From the NCBI RefSeq assembly GCF_013031405.1, contig NZ_WPZY01000011.1, forward strand, positions 1 to 64,000: a DNA stretch of 64,000 nucleotides, given 5' to 3'. Below, piece after piece: positions 16,281-23,827 of the stretch; the stretch's first letter is position 1, and each line of letters opens with the position of its first letter. Below the pieces are notes generated by a model. The model did no database searches and was not told the origin of the DNA. It worked only from the letters and a program-made list of their open reading frames with translations. The translations under genes were made by a program, and so were the position numbers. Origin of the DNA: Ruegeria sp. HKCCD8929 (GTDB taxonomy: Bacteria > Pseudomonadota > Alphaproteobacteria > Rhodobacterales > Rhodobacteraceae).

Positions 16281-17840
16281 TCAGAAATCGGTGGGCGCGC
16301 CGCCTTCGGCCTTGCGGCGGGCAACAAAATCGGCCAGCTCATCGCGGATCGCCTCATCCATCGGCGGTGCTTCGAAACTGCCGATGATCTCCTTGAACAG
16401 GTGGTGGGCGCGCTCGGGGGTCCAGATGCCTCCGGCGGCCTCCCACCCTTCAAAGTTCTTCCAGTCGCTGAGGAAGGGTTGGTAGAAGGCGGTGGTGTAG
16501 CGGTCCTGGGTGTGCTGGATGCCGAAGAAATGGCCGTCATTGCCGACGGATTTGATGGCATTGAGCGCGATCTCATCCGGCCCGGTGGCGGTCACTTCGG
16601 GCTGCATGTAGCGCTGAATCTGCTGCAGAATCTCGCAATCCATGATGAATTTCTCAGGGGACGCGATCAGCCCGCCCTCAAGCCAGCCCGCCGCGTGGTA
16701 GACCATGTTGGTGCCCGACTGCACCGCGGCCCAGAGCGAATTCGACGTCTCCCACATCGCCTGTCCGTCCGGCACGTTGGCGGCGCAGACACCGGACGAA
16801 CGCATCGGCAGGCCGTAGAACCGGGCCATCTGGCCGGTCATCTGGGTCGAGCGCATATACTCGGGCGTCCCAAAGGCGGGCGCGCCGGATTTCATGTCAA
16901 CATTGGACGTGAAGGTCCCGATAACACAGGGAATTCCGGGCCGGACATACTGGAACAGAGCGATGGCACAGAGCGCCTCGGCCAGCGATTGCGCCACCGC
17001 TCCGGCCATGGTCACCGGCGCCATGGCACCGGCCAGCGTGAACGGCGTCACCACGATGGCCTGCCCGCGCCGGGCCAGCCGCAGGCAGCCGTCGATCATC
17101 GGGTGGTCGTGCTTCAGCGGCGAGGTCGAGTTGATGTTGGAGTACATCCGCGGCGTGGCCTCGAATTCGTCATGGCTCAGGCCGCCCGCGATGCGGACCA
17201 TCTCCATCACGTCCTCGACCCGCTCCTTGCCCAGGCAATAGGCGTGCATGGCCTTGTCGCTGAGCGTCAGCTTGTCGTAGAGCACGTCCAGATGCCGGAT
17301 GCTGGCGTGGATATCCACCGGCTCCACCGGGTAACCACCGGCGAAGTGGATGCAGTTGAAATATTGGGTCAATTTCAGCAGGTTGCGGCACATCTCGCGA
17401 TTACCCGGGACCTTCCTGCCGATCTCCATGTCCCAGTAGTTGGGGGGCGAGGAGACGTTGCCGAACAGGATCGTCTTGCCGCCAATCTCGATGGTGCGTT
17501 CCGGATTGCGCGGAGTGATGGTGAACTTATCCGGCGCCTTGCCAATCATCTCCATGACAAAGTCGCGGCCCAGGCGCACGACGTCGCCATCGACCGAGCA
17601 TCCCGCTTCCTTGAAGAGGCCGAGCGCCTCTTCGTTATAAAAGGCGATGCCGATCTCTTCGAGGATGCGCATCGCGCCCTCGTGAATGGCCTCGATCCCC
17701 TCCTGATCCAGCGGTTCGGTCGGACGATCCGTGTTGATCGGAGGTGCCCAGGGCATCTGGTCGATGACGGCAGCGCCCCGGCGAGCTGCAGCTCCGGCGC
17801 GGCCGCCGCCGCGGCGTCTACGAGTCGCACTGTCTGCCAT
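16281..17840 (-). CDS. Trimethylamine methyltransferase (MttB) family protein, non-pyrrolysine
   Basis: 519 residues from the ATG at 17840 (MADSATRRRRGGG); the frame is open further upstream but gives implausible sequence. It is a member of the MttB superfamily (COG5598-type), recognised by EGAMRILEEIGIAFYNEEAL, IEIGGKTILFGNVSSPPNYW, TPFTLAGAMAPVTMAGA and YHAAGWLEGGLIASPEKFI. There is no in-frame TAG, so no pyrrolysine. Non-Pyl members include corrinoid-dependent glycine-betaine-type demethylases, but most roseobacter copies have no assigned substrate. No corrinoid protein or methyltransferase-activase gene is adjacent. The HAD gene lies 121 bp upstream on the same strand. Confidence 0.85.
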   Translation of the reverse strand: MADSATRRRRGGGRAGAAARRGAAVIDQMPWAPPINTDRPTEPLDQEGIEAIHEGAMRILEEIGIAFYNEEALGLFKEAGCSVDGDVVRLGRDFVMEMIGKAPDKFTITPRNPERTIEIGGKTILFGNVSSPPNYWDMEIGRKVPGNREMCRNLLKLTQYFNCIHFAGGYPVEPVDIHASIRHLDVLYDKLTLSDKAMHAYCLGKERVEDVMEMVRIAGGLSHDEFEATPRMYSNINSTSPLKHDHPMIDGCLRLARRGQAIVVTPFTLAGAMAPVTMAGAVAQSLAEALCAIALFQYVRPGIPCVIGTFTSNVDMKSGAPAFGTPEYMRSTQMTGQMARFYGLPMRSSGVCAANVPDGQAMWETSNSLWAAVQSGTNMVYHAAGWLEGGLIASPEKFIMDCEILQQIQRYMQPEVTATGPDEIALNAIKSVGNDGHFFGIQHTQDRYTTAFYQPFLSDWKNFEGWEAAGGIWTPERAHHLFKEIIGSFEAPPMDEAIRDELADFVARRKAEGGAPTDF

Positions 17841-17961
17841 GGGAACCTCTTTAACTTGCTTCGCCATAAGCAAGCCTTGATGGACGGGCCGTGGCCGCTC
17901 TGTCCGCGACAGGTTTTGTCGTTTTTCGCCGACGGACCGGCGAATTCGGCGCGTTGGTGGT

Positions 17962-18651
17962 TTATGCAGCCAGCCAGCCCGGGATGTGGCCGATATCCGG
18001 CAGCACCACATCTGCCAGCGGCGACAGATCCTCAGGCCCCGCCAGACCGGTCAGAACGCCGATAGTGACCATCCCGGCGGCACGCCCGGCCTTCAGGTCG
18101 TGGGTACTGTCGCCCACCATCGCCACGCGCGAGGGATCGACCCCGACATGAGCGGCAAAGGCCAGCAATTGCCCCGGCCCCGGCTTGGCCCCGTGGCCGC
18201 TGTCGAAGCCGGCGATGAAGTCAAACCGATCTTCAATACCCGCTGCACCCAGATGCGCCAGCGCGGGAGACTCGGCGTCATTGGTCGCCACCCCCAGCTT
18301 GATCCCCCGCTGCCGCAACCCGTCGAGGAACGGGATCAGTGGCACCGCCTCGGCCTGCGGCGCGCGGGCGGCCTCTTCGTTGATCAGATCGACGATGGCG
18401 GCATGCTCCATCTCGGGCAGGCTCGGCATCAGCGCGTCGGCGATTTCGGACGGAGTGCCCGCGATCACGATGCTGTCCGGGGAGAACCGGTTTTCGATCA
18501 TGCCAAAGCCGATGGTCCGGCCCACTACGGTCGCGCGGTCCAGATCGTTTTGCGTGATCCGCAGCAGGAAGGCGCGGGCAAAGGCCTCCCACGTGGCGGC
18601 GAAATCGAAAAGCGTGCCGTCCTTGTCGAACAGAAGGGCGTCGATGGGCAT
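17962..18651 (-). CDS. HAD family hydrolase (phosphoglycolate phosphatase-like)
   Basis: 229 residues from the ATG at 18651. HAD motif I is LLFDKDGTLFDF (catalytic Asp pair DxD as DKD), motif II GVATNDAES, motif III lysine AKPGPGQLL and motif IV VAMVGDSTHDLKAGRAAG. The helical cap lies between motifs I and II. The substrate is unknown. The upstream-extended frame to 18789 reads through a neighbour and is rejected. Confidence 0.85.
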   Translation of the reverse strand: MPIDALLFDKDGTLFDFAATWEAFARAFLLRITQNDLDRATVVGRTIGFGMIENRFSPDSIVIAGTPSEIADALMPSLPEMEHAAIVDLINEEAARAPQAEAVPLIPFLDGLRQRGIKLGVATNDAESPALAHLGAAGIEDRFDFIAGFDSGHGAKPGPGQLLAFAAHVGVDPSRVAMVGDSTHDLKAGRAAGMVTIGVLTGLAGPEDLSPLADVVLPDIGHIPGWLAA

Positions 18652-18679
18652 CCCGGTACTCCAGAGAATGGGCGTCGTT

Positions 18680-18964
18680 TCAGGTCCAGTGCATCCCGGC
18701 CGCCCCGGCAAGCATGGCCTGCGCTTGAACCGGCTGGTCGTAGGGCACCGAGTGAGCGTCACAAAACGCCACCACCCAGGCGTCGTCAAGCATCAGAAAG
18801 TCGAGAACCGAGGCCAGAAACTCCGACTCACCGGCGCGTACCCACAAATCGGCCTCGGACGCGCCGGTCGATCCCAGAAACACCGGCAGCAATTCGTCAT
18901 TTCCAACCAGCCAGGTCAGGGCCCTGAGGGCCAGAGTCTCGGCTGCATCGGCGGAAATCGGCAT
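18680..18964 (-). CDS. DUF3572 family protein
   Basis: 94 residues, no signal peptide, mostly helical. The pattern ALRALTWLVGNDELLPVFL followed by LASVLDFLMLDDAWV and FC is that of DUF3572, a small alphaproteobacterial family of unknown function that often sits beside pleD, as it does here (divergent, about 95 bp away). Confidence 0.78.
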   Translation of the reverse strand: MPISADAAETLALRALTWLVGNDELLPVFLGSTGASEADLWVRAGESEFLASVLDFLMLDDAWVVAFCDAHSVPYDQPVQAQAMLAGAAGMHWT

Positions 18965-19059
18965 ATGCGGACCTCGGATCGGGCGTTGGAAAGGGTTTGT
19001 TAACCAGACTCATAAACACTTCGGAAAGGAATGGAAACAAATGCCGAAAGGTCAGGGCT

Positions 19060-20451
19060 GTGCAGGGAACGATACTGGTTCTCGACGGGGTGTCGACCAA
19101 CCGCATCATGCTGAAGGTGCAGTTGACGTCGGCCTGGTACCGTGTCGCGCAAGGCGACCGGGTCGACGGCCTGTTGCCTCTGCTGCGACGGGTGCGGCCC
19201 GATCTGGTGCTAACGGCGATGTTCCTGCCCGATGGCAGCGCGCTGGACGTGCGTGCGCTGATGCAGACCGACGAGACGCTGGCGGATATCCCCGTCGTCG
19301 CCGTCGCCCCGCAGAACGACCGCGCAGCACGGCTTCGGGCGCTGGCCGCCGGGCTGGACGAGGTTCTGGTGCAGCCCTATGACGACGTGCTGCTGCTGGC
19401 GCGCATCCGCAGCCTGATCCGCTCCCATGCCAATACCGAGGAATTGCGGGCACAGGGCGGCCCCCAGGCGCTGGGCTTTGCCGAACCGGCAGCAGGGCTG
19501 CTGGCCCCTGCCCCTGCCGCTTCGGTGGCGCTGGTCACCCGCAAGTCGGGCACGGGGGCGGTGTGGCGGTCCAAGCTGCGCACACTGACGCGGCACCGGC
19601 TGAACATTCACCGGCTGGACGATATCCATTCGCTGCTGACCGAGCCTGTGCCGGATGCCATCGTGATGGAGCTGGGCGCGGGCGGCAAGGGGCTGAACCT
19701 GCTGGCCGATCTGCGCGCCCGCAGCGCCACCCGGCATGCCGCCGTGATCGCGGTGCCCGAGCCGTGCAATCCCAATCTGGCCGCCGAGGCGCTGGACCGG
19801 GGCGCGGACGACGTGATGCCCGCCGGGTTCTGTGCCGATGAGCTGGCGCTGCGGCTGGACACCCAGCTGGCCCGTAAGGTCCGTAGCGACGGTTACCGCG
19901 CCTCGGTCCGTGATGGGTGGCGCGCGGCGCTAACCGATCCGATGACCGGGTTGCACAATCGCCGCTACGCCATGCCTGCCCTGCAGCGAATCGCCGCCTC
20001 GGCCCGGGACCGGGGCGCAAGCTTTGCGGTGATGCTGGCGGATCTGGACCACTTCAAACGGATCAATGACCAATATGGCCATCCAGCAGGAGATGCAGTG
20101 CTGATCGAGACCGCCCGGCGCCTGCGCACCGCCCTGCGCCCGTCGGACATCGTGGCACGCGTTGGTGGTGAAGAGTTCATGATCGTGCTGCCTGATACCG
20201 GGCGCCGCAAGGCGCAGCACATGGCCGACGATCTGTGCCAGCGGATCAACGGGCAGAGCTTTACCCTGCCCGGATGTGGAAAGCCGATCCCGGTCACCAC
20301 CAGCATCGGCCTGCTGGTCAGCGAACCGGGTGCCATCACTCTGCAAGGGGCGGAGGACGTGTCCGGCCTGATCGAACAGGCGGACCGGGCGCTCTATGTC
20401 GCCAAGGGCGCGGGCCGCAATCAGGTCTCGATGATCCAGAGCGCGGCCTGA
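19060..20451 (+). CDS. PleD-like diguanylate cyclase with two degenerate receiver domains
   Basis: 463 residues from the GTG at 19060, which aligns the protein with PleD (MQGTILVLDGVSTNRIMLK). Receiver 1 spans about 1-120 and receiver 2 about 150-275; the GGDEF domain follows. The active-site motif GGEEF is at 369-373 with an RPSD inhibitory site at 360-363, so cyclase activity is expected. The position of the phosphorylated Asp53 is Ala (VLTAMFLP), and Asp10 of the acidic pocket is Gly (LDG), so receiver 1 should not be phosphorylated conventionally. Receiver 2 also lacks the motif. Activation must differ from classical PleD, or the protein is constitutive. Confidence 0.88.
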   Translation: MQGTILVLDGVSTNRIMLKVQLTSAWYRVAQGDRVDGLLPLLRRVRPDLVLTAMFLPDGSALDVRALMQTDETLADIPVVAVAPQNDRAARLRALAAGLDEVLVQPYDDVLLLARIRSLIRSHANTEELRAQGGPQALGFAEPAAGLLAPAPAASVALVTRKSGTGAVWRSKLRTLTRHRLNIHRLDDIHSLLTEPVPDAIVMELGAGGKGLNLLADLRARSATRHAAVIAVPEPCNPNLAAEALDRGADDVMPAGFCADELALRLDTQLARKVRSDGYRASVRDGWRAALTDPMTGLHNRRYAMPALQRIAASARDRGASFAVMLADLDHFKRINDQYGHPAGDAVLIETARRLRTALRPSDIVARVGGEEFMIVLPDTGRRKAQHMADDLCQRINGQSFTLPGCGKPIPVTTSIGLLVSEPGAITLQGAEDVSGLIEQADRALYVAKGAGRNQVSMIQSAA

Positions 20452-20456
20452 GCCGG

Positions 20457-20924
20457 TCAGTCCCGATGGCGTCTGCGGCGATCGCCCTTGCGCACCACTT
20501 CCTCCAGACGGTCCGCATAGTCCGCGCGTTCGGTATCGCTCATGTCGGACACGCGCGCCAGCCAGGCCTGGTTGAGAGATTTGTGCACCTCGGCCCGGGC
20601 CTGTGCCTGCGCCTCGATGACCGCTTCGACGGCGCCCGGTTCGAACGGCACCGCCCGCAGCGCCTCAGCCAGCGCGCGGAAATCTTCACCCCGCGACTTT
20701 GAGCCGCCGTCGTGCCGGCCGCGCAATTCCCCGTGAAGCGCCTTGCGGTCGGCATCGGGCAGCGCGCGGTAGAGTGCCGGGCCAAAAGCGGGCGGATGCC
20801 GACCGTCGCCCCGGAACCGCAGTACAGTGCCGGCAACCAACCCGATCACCAGCAGGTTCAGCGCGAGAGACACCCCCAGCAAAATGCGCGGCCACCGCCG
20901 CTTTTTCGGGTTTGCGTCGCTCAT
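20457..20924 (-). CDS. Periplasmic heavy-metal-sensor-like (CnrX/Spy-type) membrane protein
   Basis: 155 residues. A basic cytoplasmic N-terminus (ANPKKRRWPR) and one transmembrane helix (ILLGVSLALNLLVIGLVAGTVL) precede a periplasmic, charged, helical domain with two LP/FEP-type turns (ALPDADRKAL, VPFEPGAVEAV), as in the CnrX/ZraP/Spy group. It is the last gene of the EF-hand/ECF/anti-sigma operon and directly abuts the anti-sigma gene, suggesting that it tunes the sigma factor from the periplasm. Only 5 bp separate it from the convergent PleD-like gene. Confidence 0.75.
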   Translation of the reverse strand: MSDANPKKRRWPRILLGVSLALNLLVIGLVAGTVLRFRGDGRHPPAFGPALYRALPDADRKALHGELRGRHDGGSKSRGEDFRALAEALRAVPFEPGAVEAVIEAQAQARAEVHKSLNQAWLARVSDMSDTERADYADRLEEVVRKGDRRRRHRD

Positions 20925-21287
20925 CTACCCTTCCTCCGCATTCAGGTCCGACAGGCTCAGGTCGGCGAACAGGTCCGTATCGCTCTGCGGATACAGCAGC
21001 TCTGCCGGGTCCGGCAGAAAGGCGGGCGGCGCCAGCCCAATCCAAACCCCCGCCGCGCAGGCCGTTGCCAGACCGCCGATACCCCGCCAGCCGCCCAATG
21101 CGCTGCCGAGTTGCGACCACAAGCCGGGCCTCTTTGCCTGCTCAGGCGCGGTCTCGGATGCGGCACGCACGGCTTGCACCGCCTGCGCATCGGCCAGCAT
21201 CCTGGCCGCCAGATCCTCGGGGAGAAAATCGCGTTCCTGCCGCGCCGCCGCGAACAGGGCGTCAAGGTCGGTGTCGTTCTCAGCCAT
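20925..21287 (-). CDS. Probable anti-sigma factor, single-pass membrane protein
   Basis: 120 residues from the ATG at 21287 (GGGA seven bases upstream); an ATG at 21293 is also in frame. The N-terminal about 65 residues are charged and helical with no zinc-binding HxxxCxxC motif. One membrane segment (GIGGLATACAAGVWIGLAPP) follows, then a short acidic periplasmic tail. Its start overlaps the ECF sigma stop, the usual sigma/anti-sigma arrangement. Assignment rests on topology and position rather than a recognised domain. Confidence 0.68.
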   Translation of the reverse strand: MAENDTDLDALFAAARQERDFLPEDLAARMLADAQAVQAVRAASETAPEQAKRPGLWSQLGSALGGWRGIGGLATACAAGVWIGLAPPAFLPDPAELLYPQSDTDLFADLSLSDLNAEEG

Positions 21288-21843
21288 CGTCATATCCCAG
21301 TTCTGTGCGCCGACCGGCCAAAGCCTTGGCCAGCGCCCGTTTGCCCCGGGCGGTCAGACTTTCGACCGCCTCGACGCTGATGTCCATGATCCCCGCGATC
21401 TCGGGGTTGGACAGCTCCTCGATGTGGCGCAGGATCACCGCTTGCCGCTGCCGCTCGGGCAGTTGCATCAGCGCCGCCTGCAGCGCATCGATCCGCGCCG
21501 CCTCCTGCAGCCGCTCCGGCGCGCTGAGGCTGTCGTCCTGCGGTTCAGGCACCGCATCCAGGTCTTCGGTCCGCCGCCGCCGTTTGAGATCGAGGCACAG
21601 GTTCAGCGTGACCCGGTATAGCCAGGTCGAGACCTTGGCCCGCCCCGGCTGCCAGTCCGGCGCCATCTGCCAGAGCCGCATCATCGCCTCTTGCGCCACA
21701 TCCTCGGCCTCGGCCCGATTTCCCAACACGCGCAGCGCCACCGAATAGGCCCGAGGGCCCAGCCGCCCGGTCAGATCGCGCGCTGCCTGCCCGTCGCCAT
21801 TGGCAAAAAGCACCAGCAACGCGTCGTCACCGGGGTCACCCAT
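21280..21843 (-). CDS. ECF-type RNA polymerase sigma factor
   Basis: 187 residues from the ATG at 21843; a GTG at 21894 would add 17 residues but has no ribosome site. Region 2 shows RVLGNRAEAEDVAQEAMMRLW and WLYRVTLNLCLDLKRRR; region 4 shows LPERQRQAVILRHIEELSNPEIAGIMD followed by a recognition helix (VEAVESLTARGKRALAKAL). It is part of a four-gene operon with an EF-hand exported protein upstream and the anti-sigma and periplasmic sensor genes downstream. The stimulus is probably envelope or metal/cation related (inference). Confidence 0.9.
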   Translation of the reverse strand: MGDPGDDALLVLFANGDGQAARDLTGRLGPRAYSVALRVLGNRAEAEDVAQEAMMRLWQMAPDWQPGRAKVSTWLYRVTLNLCLDLKRRRRTEDLDAVPEPQDDSLSAPERLQEAARIDALQAALMQLPERQRQAVILRHIEELSNPEIAGIMDISVEAVESLTARGKRALAKALAGRRTELGYDDG

Positions 21844-21900
21844 GGCGGCATCCCCGCCATGGGTCGTAGCGGATATGGAGGTCAAATCCTCCACCCCGGG

Positions 21901-22368
21901 TCAGTTCTGCTTGTGCCAGCGGTGGCCACGTTTGCCGCGATGCTCCTTCATCCGCTCCTGTGCCTCGGCGAATTCCTGTTCCGAGATGGCACCATTGCCA
22001 TCCGCATCCATGCGGTCAAAGAACCGGCCTTCCCGGCGCGGTTTCGGCAACTCGTCCTCGGTCAGGAAGCCGTCCTTGTTGGCATCGTGCCGCTCAAGCA
22101 TCTGCGAGGCGCGGTCCTTGGCCCGCTCCTGCGCGCTGGCCTGAACTTCCTCAAGGCTCAGCTTGCCATCATTGTCCGTGTCAGCCTTGGTGAACCGGGC
22201 AGCGCGATGCGCGTCCATCTCGGCCTTGCTCACCTCGCCATTGCCGTCGGTGTCAAGCTCCTGGAAGGTGACGTCCGCGCCCCGGCCCGGCCCCATGGCC
22301 AGTGCCGATGTGCCGGTCACGGCCAGAGCTGCCACGACGATCCCTGCGATAAAGCCTGCATGTTTCAT
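21901..22368 (-). CDS. Exported EF-hand calcium-binding protein
   Basis: 155 residues from the ATG at 22368. The signal peptide ends near TSALAMG. Four EF-hand loops with the DxDxDG spacing are visible: DTDGNGEVSKAE, DTDNDGKLSLEE, DANKDGFLTEDE and DADGNGAISEQE. It should bind several Ca2+ ions in the periplasm. It is first in the operon with the ECF sigma factor and may be its calcium-responsive target or input. The 225-bp upstream region contains AAAAAAGTTCC on the coding strand, but I cannot assign a promoter with confidence. Confidence 0.85.
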   Translation of the reverse strand: MKHAGFIAGIVVAALAVTGTSALAMGPGRGADVTFQELDTDGNGEVSKAEMDAHRAARFTKADTDNDGKLSLEEVQASAQERAKDRASQMLERHDANKDGFLTEDELPKPRREGRFFDRMDADGNGAISEQEFAEAQERMKEHRGKRGHRWHKQN

Positions 22369-22593
22369 ATCGGGTGTTCCCTTGCTCTCAAGCGGCCCCA
22401 TGCCGCCGATCATAGTTCTCAAACGCGGGCCCGCACGCTTTCCGTCGCGCTTTTTGGAACTTTTTTCACCCGGCCTCGGCGCCGGGGTTTGAAGCTGACT
22501 CGAAAACGCCTATTTTTGCGACATCGCGACGCAAAGGCCCCGCACCCCCTTTCGGCCCGGTGGAAAGCCCAGCTAAATGGCGGGCGGAAACGC

Positions 22594-22998
22594 ATGAGTG
22601 ACAAGATGACAGATCAGACCATCGAGACCACGCCGGACCGTCCCACCTGGCCCGCGATCGTCAGCGGCTTTCGCTGCAAATGCCCCAATTGCGGCAAGGG
22701 CCGGCTGCTGCACAGCTATCTCAAGGTGAACGATGCCTGCTCGGAGTGCGGCGAGGAGTTTCTGCATCACCGCGCCGACGACGGCCCGGCCTATCTGACC
22801 ATCCTGATCGTAGGTCACTTGATGGCACCGCTGCTGCACATCGCCTATGTGCAATGGCGCCCCACGCCGCTGATGCTGTTCCTCATCTTTGCGCTTGGTT
22901 GTCTGGCGCTCTCGCTCTACCTTCTGCCCAGGCTGAAGGGTGTGGTCGTCGCCTACCAATGGGCGCGCCGGATGCATGGGTTCGACAAACCCCGCTGA
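22594..22998 (+). CDS. DUF983 family membrane protein
   Basis: 134 residues. An N-terminal zinc-ribbon-like pair (CKCPNCGKGRLL and CSECGEEF, four or five cysteines) precedes two transmembrane helices (YLTILIVGHLMAPLLHIAYV and PLMLFLIFALGCLALSLYLL). This is the DUF983 layout, a family of unknown function found widely in alphaproteobacteria. The NUDIX gene follows after 25 bp. Confidence 0.85.
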   Translation: MSDKMTDQTIETTPDRPTWPAIVSGFRCKCPNCGKGRLLHSYLKVNDACSECGEEFLHHRADDGPAYLTILIVGHLMAPLLHIAYVQWRPTPLMLFLIFALGCLALSLYLLPRLKGVVVAYQWARRMHGFDKPR

Positions 22999-23023
22999 CC
23001 CCTTCCATCGGGCAGGAGGGGAC

Positions 23024-23725
23024 ATGACCGCAGACAAGACCGCAATTCGCAACGCCGCCACGGTGATCGTCCTGCGCGACCGCATGAGCGATCCGGCGAT
23101 CCTGATGGGCCAGCGCGGCGCCAAGGCTGCGTTCATGCCCAACAAGTTCGTCTTTCCCGGCGGCGCGGTGGATGCGGGAGACGCGGATATCCCGCTGGCC
23201 AGCCCGCTGCCCCAAGTCTGCCTCGACCGGTTGTACGAAAACGCCCCAAAAGGTCTGCAAAACGCGCTCGCCGTGGCCGCCATCCGCGAACTGTGGGAGG
23301 AAACCGGCCTGATCCTCGGCACGCCCGGCACATGGTCCGGAGACATCCCCGCCGACTGGCAGAGCTTTGCAGCAACCGGCCACTGCCCCGCCGCCCATGC
23401 GCTGCAATTCGTGTTTCGCGCCCTGACCCCGCCGGGCCGTCCGCGCCGGTTCGACGCGCGCTTTTTTCTGGTGGATGCCGACGAGATTCAGGGCGACCTC
23501 GACGATTTCACCCATGCCTCGGACGAGTTGTCGCACCTGCAATGGATCAAGCTGAGCGAGGCGCGCCGGTTCGACCTGCCTTTCATAACCGAGGTCGTCC
23601 TCGCCGAGGTCGAAGGCCGCGTCACCGACCCCACACCGCCCGCCTCGGTGCCCTATTTCCACAACAACGACGAGGCCAGCCTGTTCCTGCGCCTGCGCGG
23701 CTACCCGATGCCCGAGGTGGACTAG
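23024..23725 (+). CDS. NUDIX hydrolase (NUDT19-like subgroup)
   Basis: 233 residues, start chosen for GGAGGGG just upstream. The NUDIX helix is seen as AVAAIRELWEETGLILG, with the REUxEExGU core complete. The preceding glycines (FPGGAVDAGDADI) are separated from it by an insertion of about 40 residues, a feature of the NUDT7/NUDT19 coenzyme-A-hydrolase type. Hydrolyses a nucleoside-diphosphate-linked substrate; CoA derivatives are possible. The convergent rnj gene ends about 100 bp away. Confidence 0.85.
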   Translation: MTADKTAIRNAATVIVLRDRMSDPAILMGQRGAKAAFMPNKFVFPGGAVDAGDADIPLASPLPQVCLDRLYENAPKGLQNALAVAAIRELWEETGLILGTPGTWSGDIPADWQSFAATGHCPAAHALQFVFRALTPPGRPRRFDARFFLVDADEIQGDLDDFTHASDELSHLQWIKLSEARRFDLPFITEVVLAEVEGRVTDPTPPASVPYFHNNDEASLFLRLRGYPMPEVD

Positions 23726-23775
23726 ACCACACGGCGGCCTCGGATAGAGCACCCCCATTCAAAGACGCCCCTCTT

Positions 23776-23824
23776 CCTCTTGCCAAAAAATATCCCCGCC
23801 GGAGGCACGCGCCGAGAGGCGCGT
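23776..23824 (-). terminator. Terminator-like element after rnj, copy 2 of the recurring motif
   Basis: On the reverse strand a perfect stem ACGCGCC-tctc-GGCGCGT (23807-23824) is followed by CCTCCGGCGGGGATATTTTTTGGCAAGAGG (23776-23805), a short GC hairpin plus a T-run. It is placed directly downstream of rnj, so it probably ends the birA-coaX-rnj transcript. The CCTCTTGCC/ATATCCCCGCC blocks also occur at 11057-11096. Confidence 0.6.
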
Positions 23825-23827
23825 ATC

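Noticed and set aside
16281-17840. Pyrrolysine-containing trimethylamine methyltransferase
   Set aside because: No in-frame TAG codon and no pyl genes in the window; the protein is full length without one.
16194-18065. Forward ORF of 623 codons opposite the MttB-family gene
   Set aside because: Shadow frame: the reverse strand encodes a clear MttB-family protein through the whole stretch.
22456-22482. GGAAC as an EcfG-type general-stress promoter ahead of DUF983
   Set aside because: No CGTT-like -10 element at the expected 16-17 base spacing.
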